This document shows positions 40,360-49,713 of a DNA stretch of 64,000 nt, piece by piece. The first letter of the stretch is position 1; each line of letters opens with the position of its first letter. Made by a program: the position numbers and the translations under genes. A model generated the notes under the pieces. That model was given only the letters and a program-made list of their open reading frames with translations, made no database searches and was not told where the DNA came from. Source of the DNA: Streptomyces sp. NBC_01264 (lineage in GTDB: Bacteria; Actinomycetota; Actinomycetes; Streptomycetales; Streptomycetaceae); NCBI RefSeq assembly GCF_026340675.1, contig NZ_JAPEOX010000002.1:868001-932000 (forward strand). The letters run 5' to 3'.

Positions 40360-41519
40360 GCGGCGGGTTTGCCGGGCTGGTCGTGGGTCGAGCAGTGGAT
40401 GCCGCCGCCGCCCGAGGCGATCGTGTCGATCGCGACGGGGACGACGTCCCGCTTGGGGAAGTGTTCCTGCAGGATACCGCGGGCCCGGTCGTCGGCCTGG
40501 CGGTCCCCGAACTTCGGCATGAAGACGGAGTCGTTGGCCACGTAGAAGTTGGCGTAGGTCGACACGAAGTCGTCGCCCTCGCCCGTGATCCGGTCCAGGT
40601 CGGGCTGCGGCAGGTCGATGATCTCGAACTTCCGCCCGCGGGCGTCCGTGGCCTTCGACAGGACCGCCTTCGCCTGGTCCGCGGAGCGGGACCAGGAGTC
40701 CTTCGGGGTGTTCGGGTGCGCGCGGTCCAGCAGGACGACACCGGGGGCGGTGAACCGTACGAGGCTGTCCACGTGCGCGTCGGTGATGTCCTGGCCGCGT
40801 ACGCCGGCCAGCCAGACCACCTTCTCCACGCCCAGGGTCTTCTTGAGCTCGGCCTCGATCTGGTCCCGGCTCTTGCCGCGGTTGCGGTTGTCGTTGACGA
40901 TCGAGCTCTCGGTGACCAGCAGGGTGCCCTCGCCGTCGGTCTCGACGGAGCCGCCCTCGGCCACCAGCGGAGCCTGGACCCGGGGGATCCCGTGGTTCTG
41001 GAGCAGGAGGCGCCCGACCTGGGCGTCGTTCTTGTGCTCCTGCTTGTCGCCCCAGCCGTTGAAGTTGAAGTCGACGCCGACGAGCTTGCTCCCCTCCTCG
41101 ACGAAGACGGGGACGGTGTCGCGGGCCCACATGTCGTCCACGGCCAGCGGGATCACCTCGACGTCGGAGCCGCAGGCCTTCTGCGCCGCGGCCACCTGCT
41201 CGGGCCGGGCCATCATGACGACCTCCTCGTAGCCGCCGACGGCCCGCGCGATCCGTGCGATGTCCTCGCGCACGTAGCGCAGGTCCTCCATCCAGACCGC
41301 GTCCAGGGCCGGCCAGGCCATGAAGGTGAGGGTGTGGCTCTCCCACTCGGCGCCGAACCGGCGCTTCGCCCCGGCCGGGGAGGGCTGGGCGGTACCGGGG
41401 GCGGCGTTGGGGCGCGGGGCGCTCTGCGAGGGGCCGCAGGCGGCGGCCCCGAAGGCGAGGGCGCCCAGCCCGGCGAAGGTACGGAGGGCGGTCCGGCGCG
41501 TGGGGGGCAGGTGGGGCAC
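40356..41519 (-). CDS. Exported agmatine deiminase / peptidylarginine-deiminase-like lipoprotein
   Basis: 387 aa from GTG 41519 (GTG 41588 would only add a Pro-rich stretch). The N-terminus RRTALRTFAGLGALAFGAAACGPS is a twin-arginine signal with a lipobox AAAC. The catalytic domain has WESHTLTFMAWP, VDDMWARDTVPVFVEE, EGGSVETDGEGTLL, DAHVDSLVRF and the nucleophile cysteine in GGGGIHCSTHDQP, all conserved in AguA/PAD enzymes that convert agmatine to N-carbamoylputrescine. Most AguA proteins are cytoplasmic, so an outer-surface anchored form is notable. It is co-translated with a DUF4436 membrane protein. A TetR-type palindrome lies in its promoter. Confidence 0.9.
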   Translation of the reverse strand: MPHLPPTRRTALRTFAGLGALAFGAAACGPSQSAPRPNAAPGTAQPSPAGAKRRFGAEWESHTLTFMAWPALDAVWMEDLRYVREDIARIARAVGGYEEVVMMARPEQVAAAQKACGSDVEVIPLAVDDMWARDTVPVFVEEGSKLVGVDFNFNGWGDKQEHKNDAQVGRLLLQNHGIPRVQAPLVAEGGSVETDGEGTLLVTESSIVNDNRNRGKSRDQIEAELKKTLGVEKVVWLAGVRGQDITDAHVDSLVRFTAPGVVLLDRAHPNTPKDSWSRSADQAKAVLSKATDARGRKFEIIDLPQPDLDRITGEGDDFVSTYANFYVANDSVFMPKFGDRQADDRARGILQEHFPKRDVVPVAIDTIASGGGGIHCSTHDQPGKPAA

Positions 41520-41833
41520 GGGAGGGCTCCGATCAAGGGCCGGCAGGACGGCGGTGTCCGGCCGGGGCGGGCGCGGGAGGCACGGCACGGGCCGACCGTC
41601 CCGAGCCCCTGAGACAAGGGTGCGCCCTCCGTCGGCGAAGGGGCGTGACGCGGGACGGGCGGCGCGAGCACGTGTCGCCCACTCTGGTACTGACTGAAAA
41701 TTCAGTCAATTCATGGCACGATGCGCGCAGTCCCCTGCCGCATCCCGGCGCGTCCCCTCCCGCCCGCCGTCCTGCCCGCCGTCCCGCCCGACCGCCGTCT
41801 CGCCTCGCCTCGCCTCGCTGAAAGAGCCACCGC
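41520..41833. promoter_or_regulatory. Divergent control region of the deiminase and kinase genes
   Basis: This 314-bp gap contains the TGACTGAA-AA-TTCAGTCA palindrome at 41691-41708. On the minus strand a possible promoter TTGACT-N17-CAGAGT overlaps it. The remainder is GC-rich leader with no gene that I can support; repeats of CGCCTCG-like sequence lie just before the kinase start. Confidence 0.6.
41691..41708. promoter_or_regulatory. Perfect 8-2-8 palindrome, TetR-type operator
   Basis: TGACTGAA (41691-41698), AA, TTCAGTCA (41701-41708). This form is common among TetR-family operators. It sits between divergent genes and inside the spacer of a plausible minus-strand promoter, where binding would repress. 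No TetR gene is present in the window, so the regulator is encoded elsewhere. Confidence 0.7.
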
Positions 41834-43594
41834 ATGTCCGAACAGCACTCCGGCGCACTGCCGACCCGTACGGCACTGTCCGCCGACGATCCCCAGGCGA
41901 TCGGCGGCTACCGCCTGCGCGCCCGGCTCGGCTCCGGCGGCATGGGCGTGGTCTACCTGGCCCACACGCCCGGCGGACGCCCCATCGCTCTGAAGGCCGT
42001 CCGCAGGGAACTCGCCTCCGATCCCGAGTTCCGCCGGCGGTTCGCCCAGGAGGTGGCCAGCGCCCGCCGGATCCACGGCCTGTTCACGGCCCAGGTGATC
42101 GACTCCGGGGTCGAGGACCCCACGCCGTGGCTCGCCACCGCGTACGTGTCCGGCCCCTCGCTCCACGAGGTCGTACGGCGGCACGGGCCGCTGCCCACAC
42201 GCACCGTCCTGCTGCTCCTCGCGGGCATAGCGGAGGCGCTCCAGGCCATCCACGGGGCGGGTGTCGTCCACCGCGATCTGAAGCCGGCCAACGTGCTGCT
42301 CGCGGAGGACGGCCCCCGGGTGATCGACTTCGGCATCGCCCGCGCGGCCGACGCCGCCGCGCTCACCGGCACGGGGCTGCGCATCGGCACGGCCGCCTTC
42401 ATGGCGCCGGAGCAGGCGCTCGGCCATCCGGCGACGCCCGCGACCGACGTCTTCGCGCTCGGGACGCTGGCCGCGTACGTCGCGTGCGGGATCGCCCCCT
42501 TCGGGAACGGGCCGGAGTCCAGCGCCCTCTACCGGGTCGTCCACGAGCATCCCGACCTCACCCGGGTGCCGCACGAGCTGTACGGACTCGTCTCGTGGTG
42601 CCTCGCCAAGCAGCCCGGGGACCGTCCGCAGCCGGCCGAGGTGATCGCCTCCGTGCGGGCGCACCCCCTGGTGTGCGGGCATCCGGAGTTCACCGACGGC
42701 TGGCTGCCCCGGCCGGTCCGGGAGGAGCTCGGAGGCGGTGGCGGTGGCGCGGCCGGTGGCACGGGCGGGGGCGACACCGCGTGGCCCGCCGCCCCCGCGC
42801 CGTTCCAGGCCACCCGGACGGCCACCGCGTACCCGGGCCCGGCGGGCGCCGCGCCGTACTCCCCCGGGACCGGCTTCCCCGGACCGCGCACGGATTCCGG
42901 GGCCCGCCCCGACGGTCAGCCGCCCGCGCCCGCATCGGTGCCGGTGCGCACCCCGGCTCCCTCACCGGTCCACTCACCGGCCCCCTCGCCGGTCCCCGCT
43001 CCCGCGTCCGCCCCGGCCCCCGGTCCGGCCCACAGCAGGACCGCCCGGGGGCGGCGGCTTCCGCTTCCGGCGACCCTGCTCGTGGCGTGCACCCTGCTCG
43101 CCACCGCCGGAGCCGTGTACTACCTGGACGACCCCGCGGGCGAGGCCCGCGGCCCCGCGACCGGCCCCACGGCCTCCGCCTCCGCCACGCCCCCGCCCGG
43201 TTCCGCCCCGCCCGACCCGGCCGCCGCCTACCTGCCGGGCTACACGAAGACCAGGCTCACCGCCCCCGACTCCGGATACGAGTTCGACCTGAAGGCCGGG
43301 AAGGTGGTGCCCGCGGAGACCGCCGCCTGGTACCTCGCGCGCGACGGCCAGGCCCTGGTCCCCTCCGAGGACTCGGACTCCTTCGTGTCCGACAGCGGCG
43401 AGCTGACGGTGGCCGCCTGCCTCCAGGGCATCGCGACCCGCCCGGCCGCCGACCTGCCCCTCGCCGCCCTCGCGCAGGCCCGGCCGTTCTGCGTGCGCAG
43501 CCCCGACCGCGGAGAGCTCGCGATCGTGCGGCTGGTCGAGGCCCCGGCCGACGACTCCGTCACGATCCTGGTGGACCAGTACCGCCGCACCTGA
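41834..43594 (+). CDS. Membrane-anchored serine/threonine protein kinase
   Basis: 586 aa from ATG 41834. Kinase domain about 24-275: GSGGMGVVYLA, ALKAV lysine, GVVHRDLKPANVLL, VIDFGIARA, GTAAFMAPEQA. A long Pro/Ala/Gly-rich juxtamembrane linker (about 290-415) precedes one helix (LPLPATLLVACTLLATAGAVYYL) and a roughly 150-residue extracellular domain (YEFDLKAGKVVPAET, ELTVAACLQGIATRP, VTILVDQYRR) with no PASTA repeats. It is therefore a Hanks-type receptor-like kinase with a private sensor domain. The TetR-type palindrome lies upstream. Confidence 0.93.
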   Translation: MSEQHSGALPTRTALSADDPQAIGGYRLRARLGSGGMGVVYLAHTPGGRPIALKAVRRELASDPEFRRRFAQEVASARRIHGLFTAQVIDSGVEDPTPWLATAYVSGPSLHEVVRRHGPLPTRTVLLLLAGIAEALQAIHGAGVVHRDLKPANVLLAEDGPRVIDFGIARAADAAALTGTGLRIGTAAFMAPEQALGHPATPATDVFALGTLAAYVACGIAPFGNGPESSALYRVVHEHPDLTRVPHELYGLVSWCLAKQPGDRPQPAEVIASVRAHPLVCGHPEFTDGWLPRPVREELGGGGGGAAGGTGGGDTAWPAAPAPFQATRTATAYPGPAGAAPYSPGTGFPGPRTDSGARPDGQPPAPASVPVRTPAPSPVHSPAPSPVPAPASAPAPGPAHSRTARGRRLPLPATLLVACTLLATAGAVYYLDDPAGEARGPATGPTASASATPPPGSAPPDPAAAYLPGYTKTRLTAPDSGYEFDLKAGKVVPAETAAWYLARDGQALVPSEDSDSFVSDSGELTVAACLQGIATRPAADLPLAALAQARPFCVRSPDRGELAIVRLVEAPADDSVTILVDQYRRT

Positions 43595-43654
43595 CGCCCC
43601 GCCCGGCTCCGAAACCCGGATGACGCCGGCCCCGGCCTTCGGCAGGATCTCCGC

Positions 43655-44386
43655 ATGACCCTGCTGCTCCCGCCCCGCGTGACCGCGTCCGCCGCCCGCA
43701 TCCGGGACGCGGCGCACGCGCGCGGGCTGGCCACCGTACAACTGGACGGCTTCGCCGTGCCCGACGGGCTGCGGGCCGCCCACCTGCACGCCGGGCCGCG
43801 GTTCGCCGATGCCGTGGCCCCCGGGCTCGGCATCGGTCTGCTGGAGGCTCCGTCCGACTGGCTGGCGCGGCTGCCCCGGGAGTTCACCGGGCGGGAGGTC
43901 CTGCTGATGCCGATCCGTGAGGCGTACGGGCTGCGCAGGCCCGTCTTCGTGAAGTCGCCGAACGACAAGGGCATCCCGGCCCTCGTCTACGCCGACGGCT
44001 CCCGCCTGCCGGGGCCGGACGCGGTGGATCCGGGGACGGAGGTGCTGGTCAGCGACGTGGTCCGGTTCACGGCGGAGCACCGCCTGTTCCTGCTCGACGG
44101 GGCCGTGCACACCGCGAGCCGCTATGCCGAGGACGGTCGCCTCAGCCTGGGCCCGGCCTCGGCCGGAGCCCTCGCCTTCGCGTCCGGCCTGCCCTTTTCC
44201 ACCCTCCCGTCCGCGATCGTGGTCGACGTGGGCCTCGCCGGCGGCCGATGGTCGGTGATCGAGGCCAATGCCGCGTGGGCGAGCGGTACGTACGCCTGCG
44301 ACCCGGGGCGCGCTCTGGACGTGGCCCTCCGTGCGGCGGCCCCGCTCCCCTCCTTCGCCGACCGCGACCGGGAGTTCCTCCGCTGA
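43655..44386 (+). CDS. ATP-grasp domain protein (DUF4343-like)
   Basis: 243 aa from ATG 43655. The C-terminal half has the ATP-grasp features PVFVKSPNDKGIPALVYADG (nucleotide-binding lysine), TEVLVSDVVRFTAEHRLFLLDG, and the metal-binding VVVDVGLAGGRWSVIEANAAWASGTYACDP, as in the R2K/DUF4343 branch. Such proteins ligate carboxylates to amines, and some modify peptides, but no precursor peptide or partner lies beside it. It follows the kinase gene after 60 bp and may be co-transcribed. Confidence 0.8.
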   Translation: MTLLLPPRVTASAARIRDAAHARGLATVQLDGFAVPDGLRAAHLHAGPRFADAVAPGLGIGLLEAPSDWLARLPREFTGREVLLMPIREAYGLRRPVFVKSPNDKGIPALVYADGSRLPGPDAVDPGTEVLVSDVVRFTAEHRLFLLDGAVHTASRYAEDGRLSLGPASAGALAFASGLPFSTLPSAIVVDVGLAGGRWSVIEANAAWASGTYACDPGRALDVALRAAAPLPSFADRDREFLR

Positions 44387-44409
44387 TCTCGGGGGAAAGG
44401 ACGGCCTGA

Positions 44410-44437
44410 GGGCGGGGCGCCCGGAGGCGCCCCGCCC
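44410..44437. terminator. 12-bp perfect hairpin between convergent genes
   Basis: GGGCGGGGCGCC (44410-44421) pairs with GGCGCCCCGCCC (44426-44437) around a 4-nt loop, between the ATP-grasp gene and the subtilase gene; likely bidirectional. Confidence 0.8.
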
Positions 44438-44473
44438 GTTGTGCCGTCCGCCCGGAGTTCTGTCCGCCCGGGG

Positions 44474-47400
44474 TCAGCTCTTGTCGGGGCGGTCCGTCAC
44501 GCGCAGGGAATTCAGCAGGGGTTTGCCGAATCCGGTGTGGGTGACGAAGCGGATGTTCAGGGTGCCGTCCGTGACCGTGACCGTGTAGGTGCGGGTCAGG
44601 GCCGTGTACGTGCCCGCCTCCAGGGCGATGTCCAGGGAGGGCAGGACCTGGGCGCCCTCGGCGAGGACGTCGAAGACGCGCTTGTTGGGCTTCGTCGAGG
44701 AGAGCTCCGCGAAGCCCAGTTCCACGGTGTAGGTGCCGTTGGGGACGGCGTCGAAGCGGTATTCGTACATGCCCTCACGGGCGTTGCGGAAGAGCTTCTG
44801 GTCCTCCGTGCCCGCGATCGTGCGGCTGGTGGACTGGGAGGAGCCGTTGCCCTGGTAGCCGTACGAGCCCGTCGTGTACTTGCGGTCCGGCGACCAGCCG
44901 TCACCCAGCGAGTCCGTGCTCGCACCGGTGGAGCCGGCGTCCAGGGCGACCTGGTAGCGCGGGACGACGAGCTTGACGGGGACGGTGAGCACGGGGGTCC
45001 GGCCGCTGGCCGAGGTGATCTTCAGATCGGCCGTCAGGACGGTGCCCGGGGCCAGGCCCGTGGTGTCCACGGACAGCGAGAGCGGTGCCTTCCCGCCCGT
45101 GGGGAGGTTCCCCGTGCCCGGGGTCACCGTCAGCCAGGCCGCCTCCTCGGCTGCCGTGAAGGCCGTACCGAGACCGGGGTTGGTGAGGTCGAGGGTCCGC
45201 GTCCGCTTCTGGCCGGGCGGCAGGACGATCTCCACCGCCGGCTTCGACGGGGTCACCTTGCCCGTGCGCAGGGACCGGGTCACCTGGGTGACGTCAGCCG
45301 CCTTGACGTCCACGGTGGCCGCCGCGGGCTCGTACTGGGCGGCGGTCAGCGCGAGTTCCCGCGCTCCCGAGGGGCTCTGGACCACGTACCCGCCGTCGGC
45401 CGCCGTGGTGGCGGAGACCGCGGTGGCGCCCGTGCCGACGGTGACGGTGGCTCCGGCGACCCCGTTGCCGTCGTTCGCGTCGAGCACCCGGCCGGCCACG
45501 ACGCCGCTCCTGGTGGTGCGGAAGGCGATGGAGAGCCCGTCGGTGATGACGGGAGTGTTGAAGGAGTACTTGTAGGCGTCGGTGCCGGTGGCGTTCTCGA
45601 CGCCGACGGTGGCGGTGGAGCCGGCCTTGATGCCGGTGCCGCCCGTCCCCTTGTAGGAGTAGCGGACGGTGCCGTCCTCGCCGATCGAGGCCGAGAAGGA
45701 GAACGTGTCGGACTGGGCCGACCAGTGCGACACCTCGCGCCACTCGATGACGTAACTGCGGTGCGGCGCGGTGCCGGTGACCGCCGTGAAGACGCCGGAC
45801 CCGCTGTCGGCGGCGCCGACGACCAGGTCGTCCCAGAACGGGTACAGCGCCGCGTTGGGCGTGGCCGTGCTCGGGATGTCCCCGTTGATGTCACCGGTGT
45901 TGTTGCCGCCGAGGCTGATGGTGCCGTTCGTCCCGATCCAGGCCTGCCCGTACGTCTTTCCGTACAGCGGCAGCGGGAAGGGCAGGTCGACGCGCTCGGT
46001 GGTGTTGTCTCCGGTCAGAGCCAGCTGACGGTCGCCCGGCTGGTACGGGCTGCCGTTCGAGGTGGCGCAGGCGTAACCGTAGGTGTCGGTGCGTTCGGGC
46101 AGGTTCACCGCGACGGTGGTGTCCCCGGCGACGGTGACCTTGGCCGTGCCGCCGGTGAGGCAGCGCGAGGAGTGGGTGGCGTTCACGTCGTACGTGCCGT
46201 GCGGCAGGGTGACCTCGAAGCGGCCCTGCGCGTCGGTGGTCGCGGTCACCGGGGTGTCCGCGATGCTCACGGCGGCGCCGGCTACCGGGCCCGCGGCGGA
46301 GGAGACGGTGCCGGTGAGCTTGCCGGAGTCCGCCTGGACGAGGTCGATGTCGCCCGTCGCGGTGGCGTCCTCGGTCACCGACGCGGTCGCGCTCTGCTGC
46401 CCGTAGCCGAACTTCGAGGCGGTCAGGGCGTAGTCGCCCACGGACAGGGAGGCGAAGCCGTACGTTCCGTCGGCCGCGGTGGTCGTCGTACGGTCGATCG
46501 GGCCGTCGGCGACGACCTTCACACCGGCGACGGGCTGCCCGCCGGAACGCACGGTGCCGGCGAGGGCGCCGATCGCGCCGCGCGGGGCGGCGTTGACGGC
46601 GGCGAGGACGTCGAGTTTGCCCTCACCGAAGACGTTGTTGTCGGCGGCGGTGCCGCCGCACTGGCTGCTGTCGGTGTCCAGTGCCGTGCCGTCCAGCAGG
46701 GCCGTGGTCTGCGCGATATCGCCTTCGAGGGCGGGTGCGGCGGACCAGAGCAGGGCCACGGCCGCGGCCGTGTGCGGCGAGGCCATGGAGGTGCCCGAGA
46801 AGGACTCGTAACCGCCGGGAACGGAGGAGCGCACGTTCACACCGGGGGCGGCGATGTTCGGCTTGATGATCCCGCCGGGGCCCGCGCCGCGCGAGGAGAA
46901 CGAGGCGATCGCGCCGTTGATGTCGAAGGCACCGGAGCTGTAGGAGCTGTCGTAGTCGCCGGGCGAGCCGCTGGTGGCGCAGCCCGGGCCGGAGTTGCCG
47001 TTGGAGAAGGCCGGGAAGATGCCGGCCGCGCGCCAGGTGTCGACGATCTGCTGGTACCAGGTGTCGCCGCCCGTGCCGCCCCAGGAGTTGTTGACGACGT
47101 GGGGGGCCAGGTCGGGGCGCGGGTTCTGGCCGTTCAGGTCGGTCGGGGCGACGATCCACTGGCCGGCGGCGAGCAGCGAGGCCTCGGAGCAGGAGTTGCT
47201 CTCGCAGCCCTTGGCCGCGATCCACTTCGCTCCCGGGGCGACACCGATCTTGTTGGCGCCGCCGTCGTCGCCGACCATGGTGCCCATGGTGTGGGTGCCG
47301 TGGTCGTTGTTGTCGCAGGGGGCCGCGGTGGGGCACACCCCGGCCGGGTCGAACCAGCTGTAGTTGTGGTCGTAGGTCCCGTCCGCGTTCTTGCCGCGGT

Positions 47401-48055
47401 ACTGGTTGGCCACGGCGGGGTGGGTGTAGTCGACGCCGCTGTCGATGTTGGCGACGACGATGCCCTCCCCGCGCACGCCCAGCTCGTCCCAGACCTGCGG
47501 GGCCTTGATCCGGTCGATGTTCCATTCGACGGCGTCGGCCGAGGCCTTCTCCCGCTTGCCCTCCGCGGGCTTGGGCAGGTCGACCTTGTCGTCGGCGTCG
47601 ATCCGGGCGACCTCGGGGCGCTGGGCCAGCGCCCCGGCGAGCTTCTCGGTGCCGACGACGCGGACGGCGTTCACGATCCAGTACGAGGTGTACTCGGCCC
47701 TCACGCCGTCCAGGGCCTTGATGACCTCGGCCTGGCTGCGCGCGGCGTGGTCCTTCTTCAGCCGAAGGACCGTTTCTGCCTTCGCCGTGCGGGTCTGCTT
47801 CCCGGCCGCGGAGGTCAGGTCGGCGGCGCTGTCGAGGTAGACCCAGAAAACGGCCTTCTCGGAGCCGTCGAGCTGGGCGCGCAGGCTCGGTTCGATCTTG
47901 CGCTCGGCCGCGCCCGGGGTGGGTCCGGGGAGCGGTGCGGCGGCTGCCACTCCCGCCCCCAGGGGCAGCAGCAGGGCCGCGGTGAGGGCGGCGAGCCCTG
48001 TGCGCAGGGGTCGTAATCGTGAGCCTGAGGCTCGTCGGGTGTCGCTTCGTGCCAC
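44474..48055 (-). CDS. Large secreted S8 (subtilisin-like) protease with carboxypeptidase-regulatory-like and malectin domains
   Basis: 1193 aa from GTG 48055 with AGGAG 8 nt upstream. A Sec signal peptide (TGLAALTAALLLPLGAGVAAAA) is followed by an I9-type propeptide. The catalytic triad is Asp205 (ANIDSGVDY), His252 (NDHGTHTMG) and Ser423 (SGTSMASP), with oxyanion Asn in VVNNSWGG. Downstream come repeated carboxypeptidase-regulatory-like beta-sandwiches (GTVRSGGQPVAGVKV; GTVSSAAGPVAGAAV; GRVLDANDGNGVAGATV), a beta-propeller-like middle and a C-terminal malectin-type domain (DAGSTGASTDSLGDGWSPDR). It is an extracellular protease likely to bind glycans. It is divergent from a DHA2 exporter gene. 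Confidence 0.95.
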   Translation of the reverse strand: MARSDTRRASGSRLRPLRTGLAALTAALLLPLGAGVAAAAPLPGPTPGAAERKIEPSLRAQLDGSEKAVFWVYLDSAADLTSAAGKQTRTAKAETVLRLKKDHAARSQAEVIKALDGVRAEYTSYWIVNAVRVVGTEKLAGALAQRPEVARIDADDKVDLPKPAEGKREKASADAVEWNIDRIKAPQVWDELGVRGEGIVVANIDSGVDYTHPAVANQYRGKNADGTYDHNYSWFDPAGVCPTAAPCDNNDHGTHTMGTMVGDDGGANKIGVAPGAKWIAAKGCESNSCSEASLLAAGQWIVAPTDLNGQNPRPDLAPHVVNNSWGGTGGDTWYQQIVDTWRAAGIFPAFSNGNSGPGCATSGSPGDYDSSYSSGAFDINGAIASFSSRGAGPGGIIKPNIAAPGVNVRSSVPGGYESFSGTSMASPHTAAAVALLWSAAPALEGDIAQTTALLDGTALDTDSSQCGGTAADNNVFGEGKLDVLAAVNAAPRGAIGALAGTVRSGGQPVAGVKVVADGPIDRTTTTAADGTYGFASLSVGDYALTASKFGYGQQSATASVTEDATATGDIDLVQADSGKLTGTVSSAAGPVAGAAVSIADTPVTATTDAQGRFEVTLPHGTYDVNATHSSRCLTGGTAKVTVAGDTTVAVNLPERTDTYGYACATSNGSPYQPGDRQLALTGDNTTERVDLPFPLPLYGKTYGQAWIGTNGTISLGGNNTGDINGDIPSTATPNAALYPFWDDLVVGAADSGSGVFTAVTGTAPHRSYVIEWREVSHWSAQSDTFSFSASIGEDGTVRYSYKGTGGTGIKAGSTATVGVENATGTDAYKYSFNTPVITDGLSIAFRTTRSGVVAGRVLDANDGNGVAGATVTVGTGATAVSATTAADGGYVVQSPSGARELALTAAQYEPAAATVDVKAADVTQVTRSLRTGKVTPSKPAVEIVLPPGQKRTRTLDLTNPGLGTAFTAAEEAAWLTVTPGTGNLPTGGKAPLSLSVDTTGLAPGTVLTADLKITSASGRTPVLTVPVKLVVPRYQVALDAGSTGASTDSLGDGWSPDRKYTTGSYGYQGNGSSQSTSRTIAGTEDQKLFRNAREGMYEYRFDAVPNGTYTVELGFAELSSTKPNKRVFDVLAEGAQVLPSLDIALEAGTYTALTRTYTVTVTDGTLNIRFVTHTGFGKPLLNSLRVTDRPDKS

Positions 48056-48217
48056 GTGTGGTCTCCTCGTACGCCGTGTGCAGGTCGTGCGGAAAGGGTG
48101 TGCGTGACGTGCGCGGGCCATGGTGCGGGAGGTGTCATGCTCCGTACAAGAGGGCCTATTGAGCCGTACCGGCGCCGCCGGGTGGCTGTTCCCGGCCCGG
48201 CGGTCCAGCCTGGGGGC

Positions 48218-49702
48218 ATGACCGCTGCCGTCCCGCCGCCCTCCCCCGGGGTACGCCTCGGCACCGCGCAGGGCCGGTGGATCGTACTGACCACCGTGCT
48301 CGGGTCCGCCATGGCGCTGCTCGACTCGACCGTGGTCAATGTCGCCCTGCCCGCCATCGGCCGGGACCTCGGCGCCGATCTGGCGGTGCTCCAGTGGACG
48401 GTCAACGCCTACCTGCTGACCCTCGCGGGCCTGATCCTGGTCGGCGGGGCGCTCGGGGACCGGTTCGGGCGGCGCCGGATCTTCGTGCTCGGGGTGGTGT
48501 GGTTCGCGGCAGGCTCCCTGCTGTGCGGGATCGCGCCGAACGCCGGGGTGCTCATCGCCGCCCGCGCCCTTCAGGGCATCGGCGGGGCGCTGCTCACACC
48601 CGGTTCCCTCGCGCTGATCCAGGGGTCCATCCATGCGGACGACCGGGCCCGGGCGGTGGGCCTGTGGTCGGGGTTCGGCGGGGTGGGCGCCGCCGTGGGG
48701 CCGTTCCTGGGCGGCTGGCTGGTGGACGGGCCCGGCTGGCGCTGGGTGTTCCTGCTGAACGTGCCGGTGGCCGCGCTCTGTGTCCCGGTCGCGCTGCGGC
48801 ACGTACCGGAATCGCGGGATCCGGCGGCGCACGGGCGGTTCGACGTGGCCGGGGCGGTCCTCGGCGCGGCCTCGCTCGCACTGGTGACCTATGCGCTCAT
48901 CGAGGCCCGGTCGGGCACCGCGCTCGTGGCGGGCGCCGCCGTGGGCGGCGTCCTGCTGGCCGGGATCTTCGTGGTGGTCGAGCGGCGGCGGGCCGATCCG
49001 ATGGTCCCGCCGGACATCTTCTCCTCGCGCCAGTTCACCGCCGTCAACCTGGTCACCCTGTGCGTGTACGCGGCCTTCGGCGGGTTCTTCTTCCTCGTGG
49101 TGCTCCAGCTCCAGGTCGTGTCCGGGTACTCGGCCCTGGCCGCCGGGGCCGCCCTGCTGCCCACCACGGCCCTGATGCTGCTGCTGTCGGCCCGCTCCGC
49201 GCAGCTCGGGGAGCGGATCGGCCCCCGGATCCCGCTGACCGCGGGGCCGCTGCTGTGCGCGGCGGGGATGCTGCTGATGCTGCGGGTGGGCCGGGAGGCC
49301 TCGTACGTGGGGGACGTGCTGCCGGCGCTGCTCGTGATGGGCCTGGGCATGGCGGCCCTGGTGGCCCCGCTGACGGCGGCCGTGCTGTCCTCGGTGGACG
49401 CCGGGCGGGCGGGTCTGGCCAGCGGCATCAACAACGCGGCGGCGCGCGCCGCCGTGCTCCTCGCGGTGGCCGCGCTGCCGCTGCTGGCCGGGATGGGGCC
49501 GGACGCGTACCTCTCGGCCGGCGCCTTCGACTCGGCCTTCGGGCGGGCGATGTTCTGGTGCGCGGGGGTGCTGGTGGCCGGAGCGGCCGTGGCCTGGGCG
49601 ACCGTACGATCTCCCGCGCCCTGGGCCTGTCACCCGCAGTGCCGTACGAACTGCGCGGTCACCGCTCCGCCGCTCGAACCCCCGGGAGCGGCGGAGCGGT
49701 GA
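48218..49702 (+). CDS. MFS exporter, DHA2 (14-helix) family
   Basis: 494 aa from ATG 48218. LLDSTVVNVALPAIGRDLGADL, LQWTVNAYLLTLAGLILVGGALGDRFGRRR and the motif-C region SGFGGVGAAVGPFLGGWLV are standard for DHA2 drug exporters (EmrB/QacA type), with 14 predicted helices. The C-terminal 30 residues are Cys/Pro rich and hydrophilic. No TetR or MarR regulator is next to it, so substrate and control remain open. Confidence 0.92.
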   Translation: MTAAVPPPSPGVRLGTAQGRWIVLTTVLGSAMALLDSTVVNVALPAIGRDLGADLAVLQWTVNAYLLTLAGLILVGGALGDRFGRRRIFVLGVVWFAAGSLLCGIAPNAGVLIAARALQGIGGALLTPGSLALIQGSIHADDRARAVGLWSGFGGVGAAVGPFLGGWLVDGPGWRWVFLLNVPVAALCVPVALRHVPESRDPAAHGRFDVAGAVLGAASLALVTYALIEARSGTALVAGAAVGGVLLAGIFVVVERRRADPMVPPDIFSSRQFTAVNLVTLCVYAAFGGFFFLVVLQLQVVSGYSALAAGAALLPTTALMLLLSARSAQLGERIGPRIPLTAGPLLCAAGMLLMLRVGREASYVGDVLPALLVMGLGMAALVAPLTAAVLSSVDAGRAGLASGINNAAARAAVLLAVAALPLLAGMGPDAYLSAGAFDSAFGRAMFWCAGVLVAGAAVAWATVRSPAPWACHPQCRTNCAVTAPPLEPPGAAER

Positions 49703-49713
49703 TCAACCGGCGC

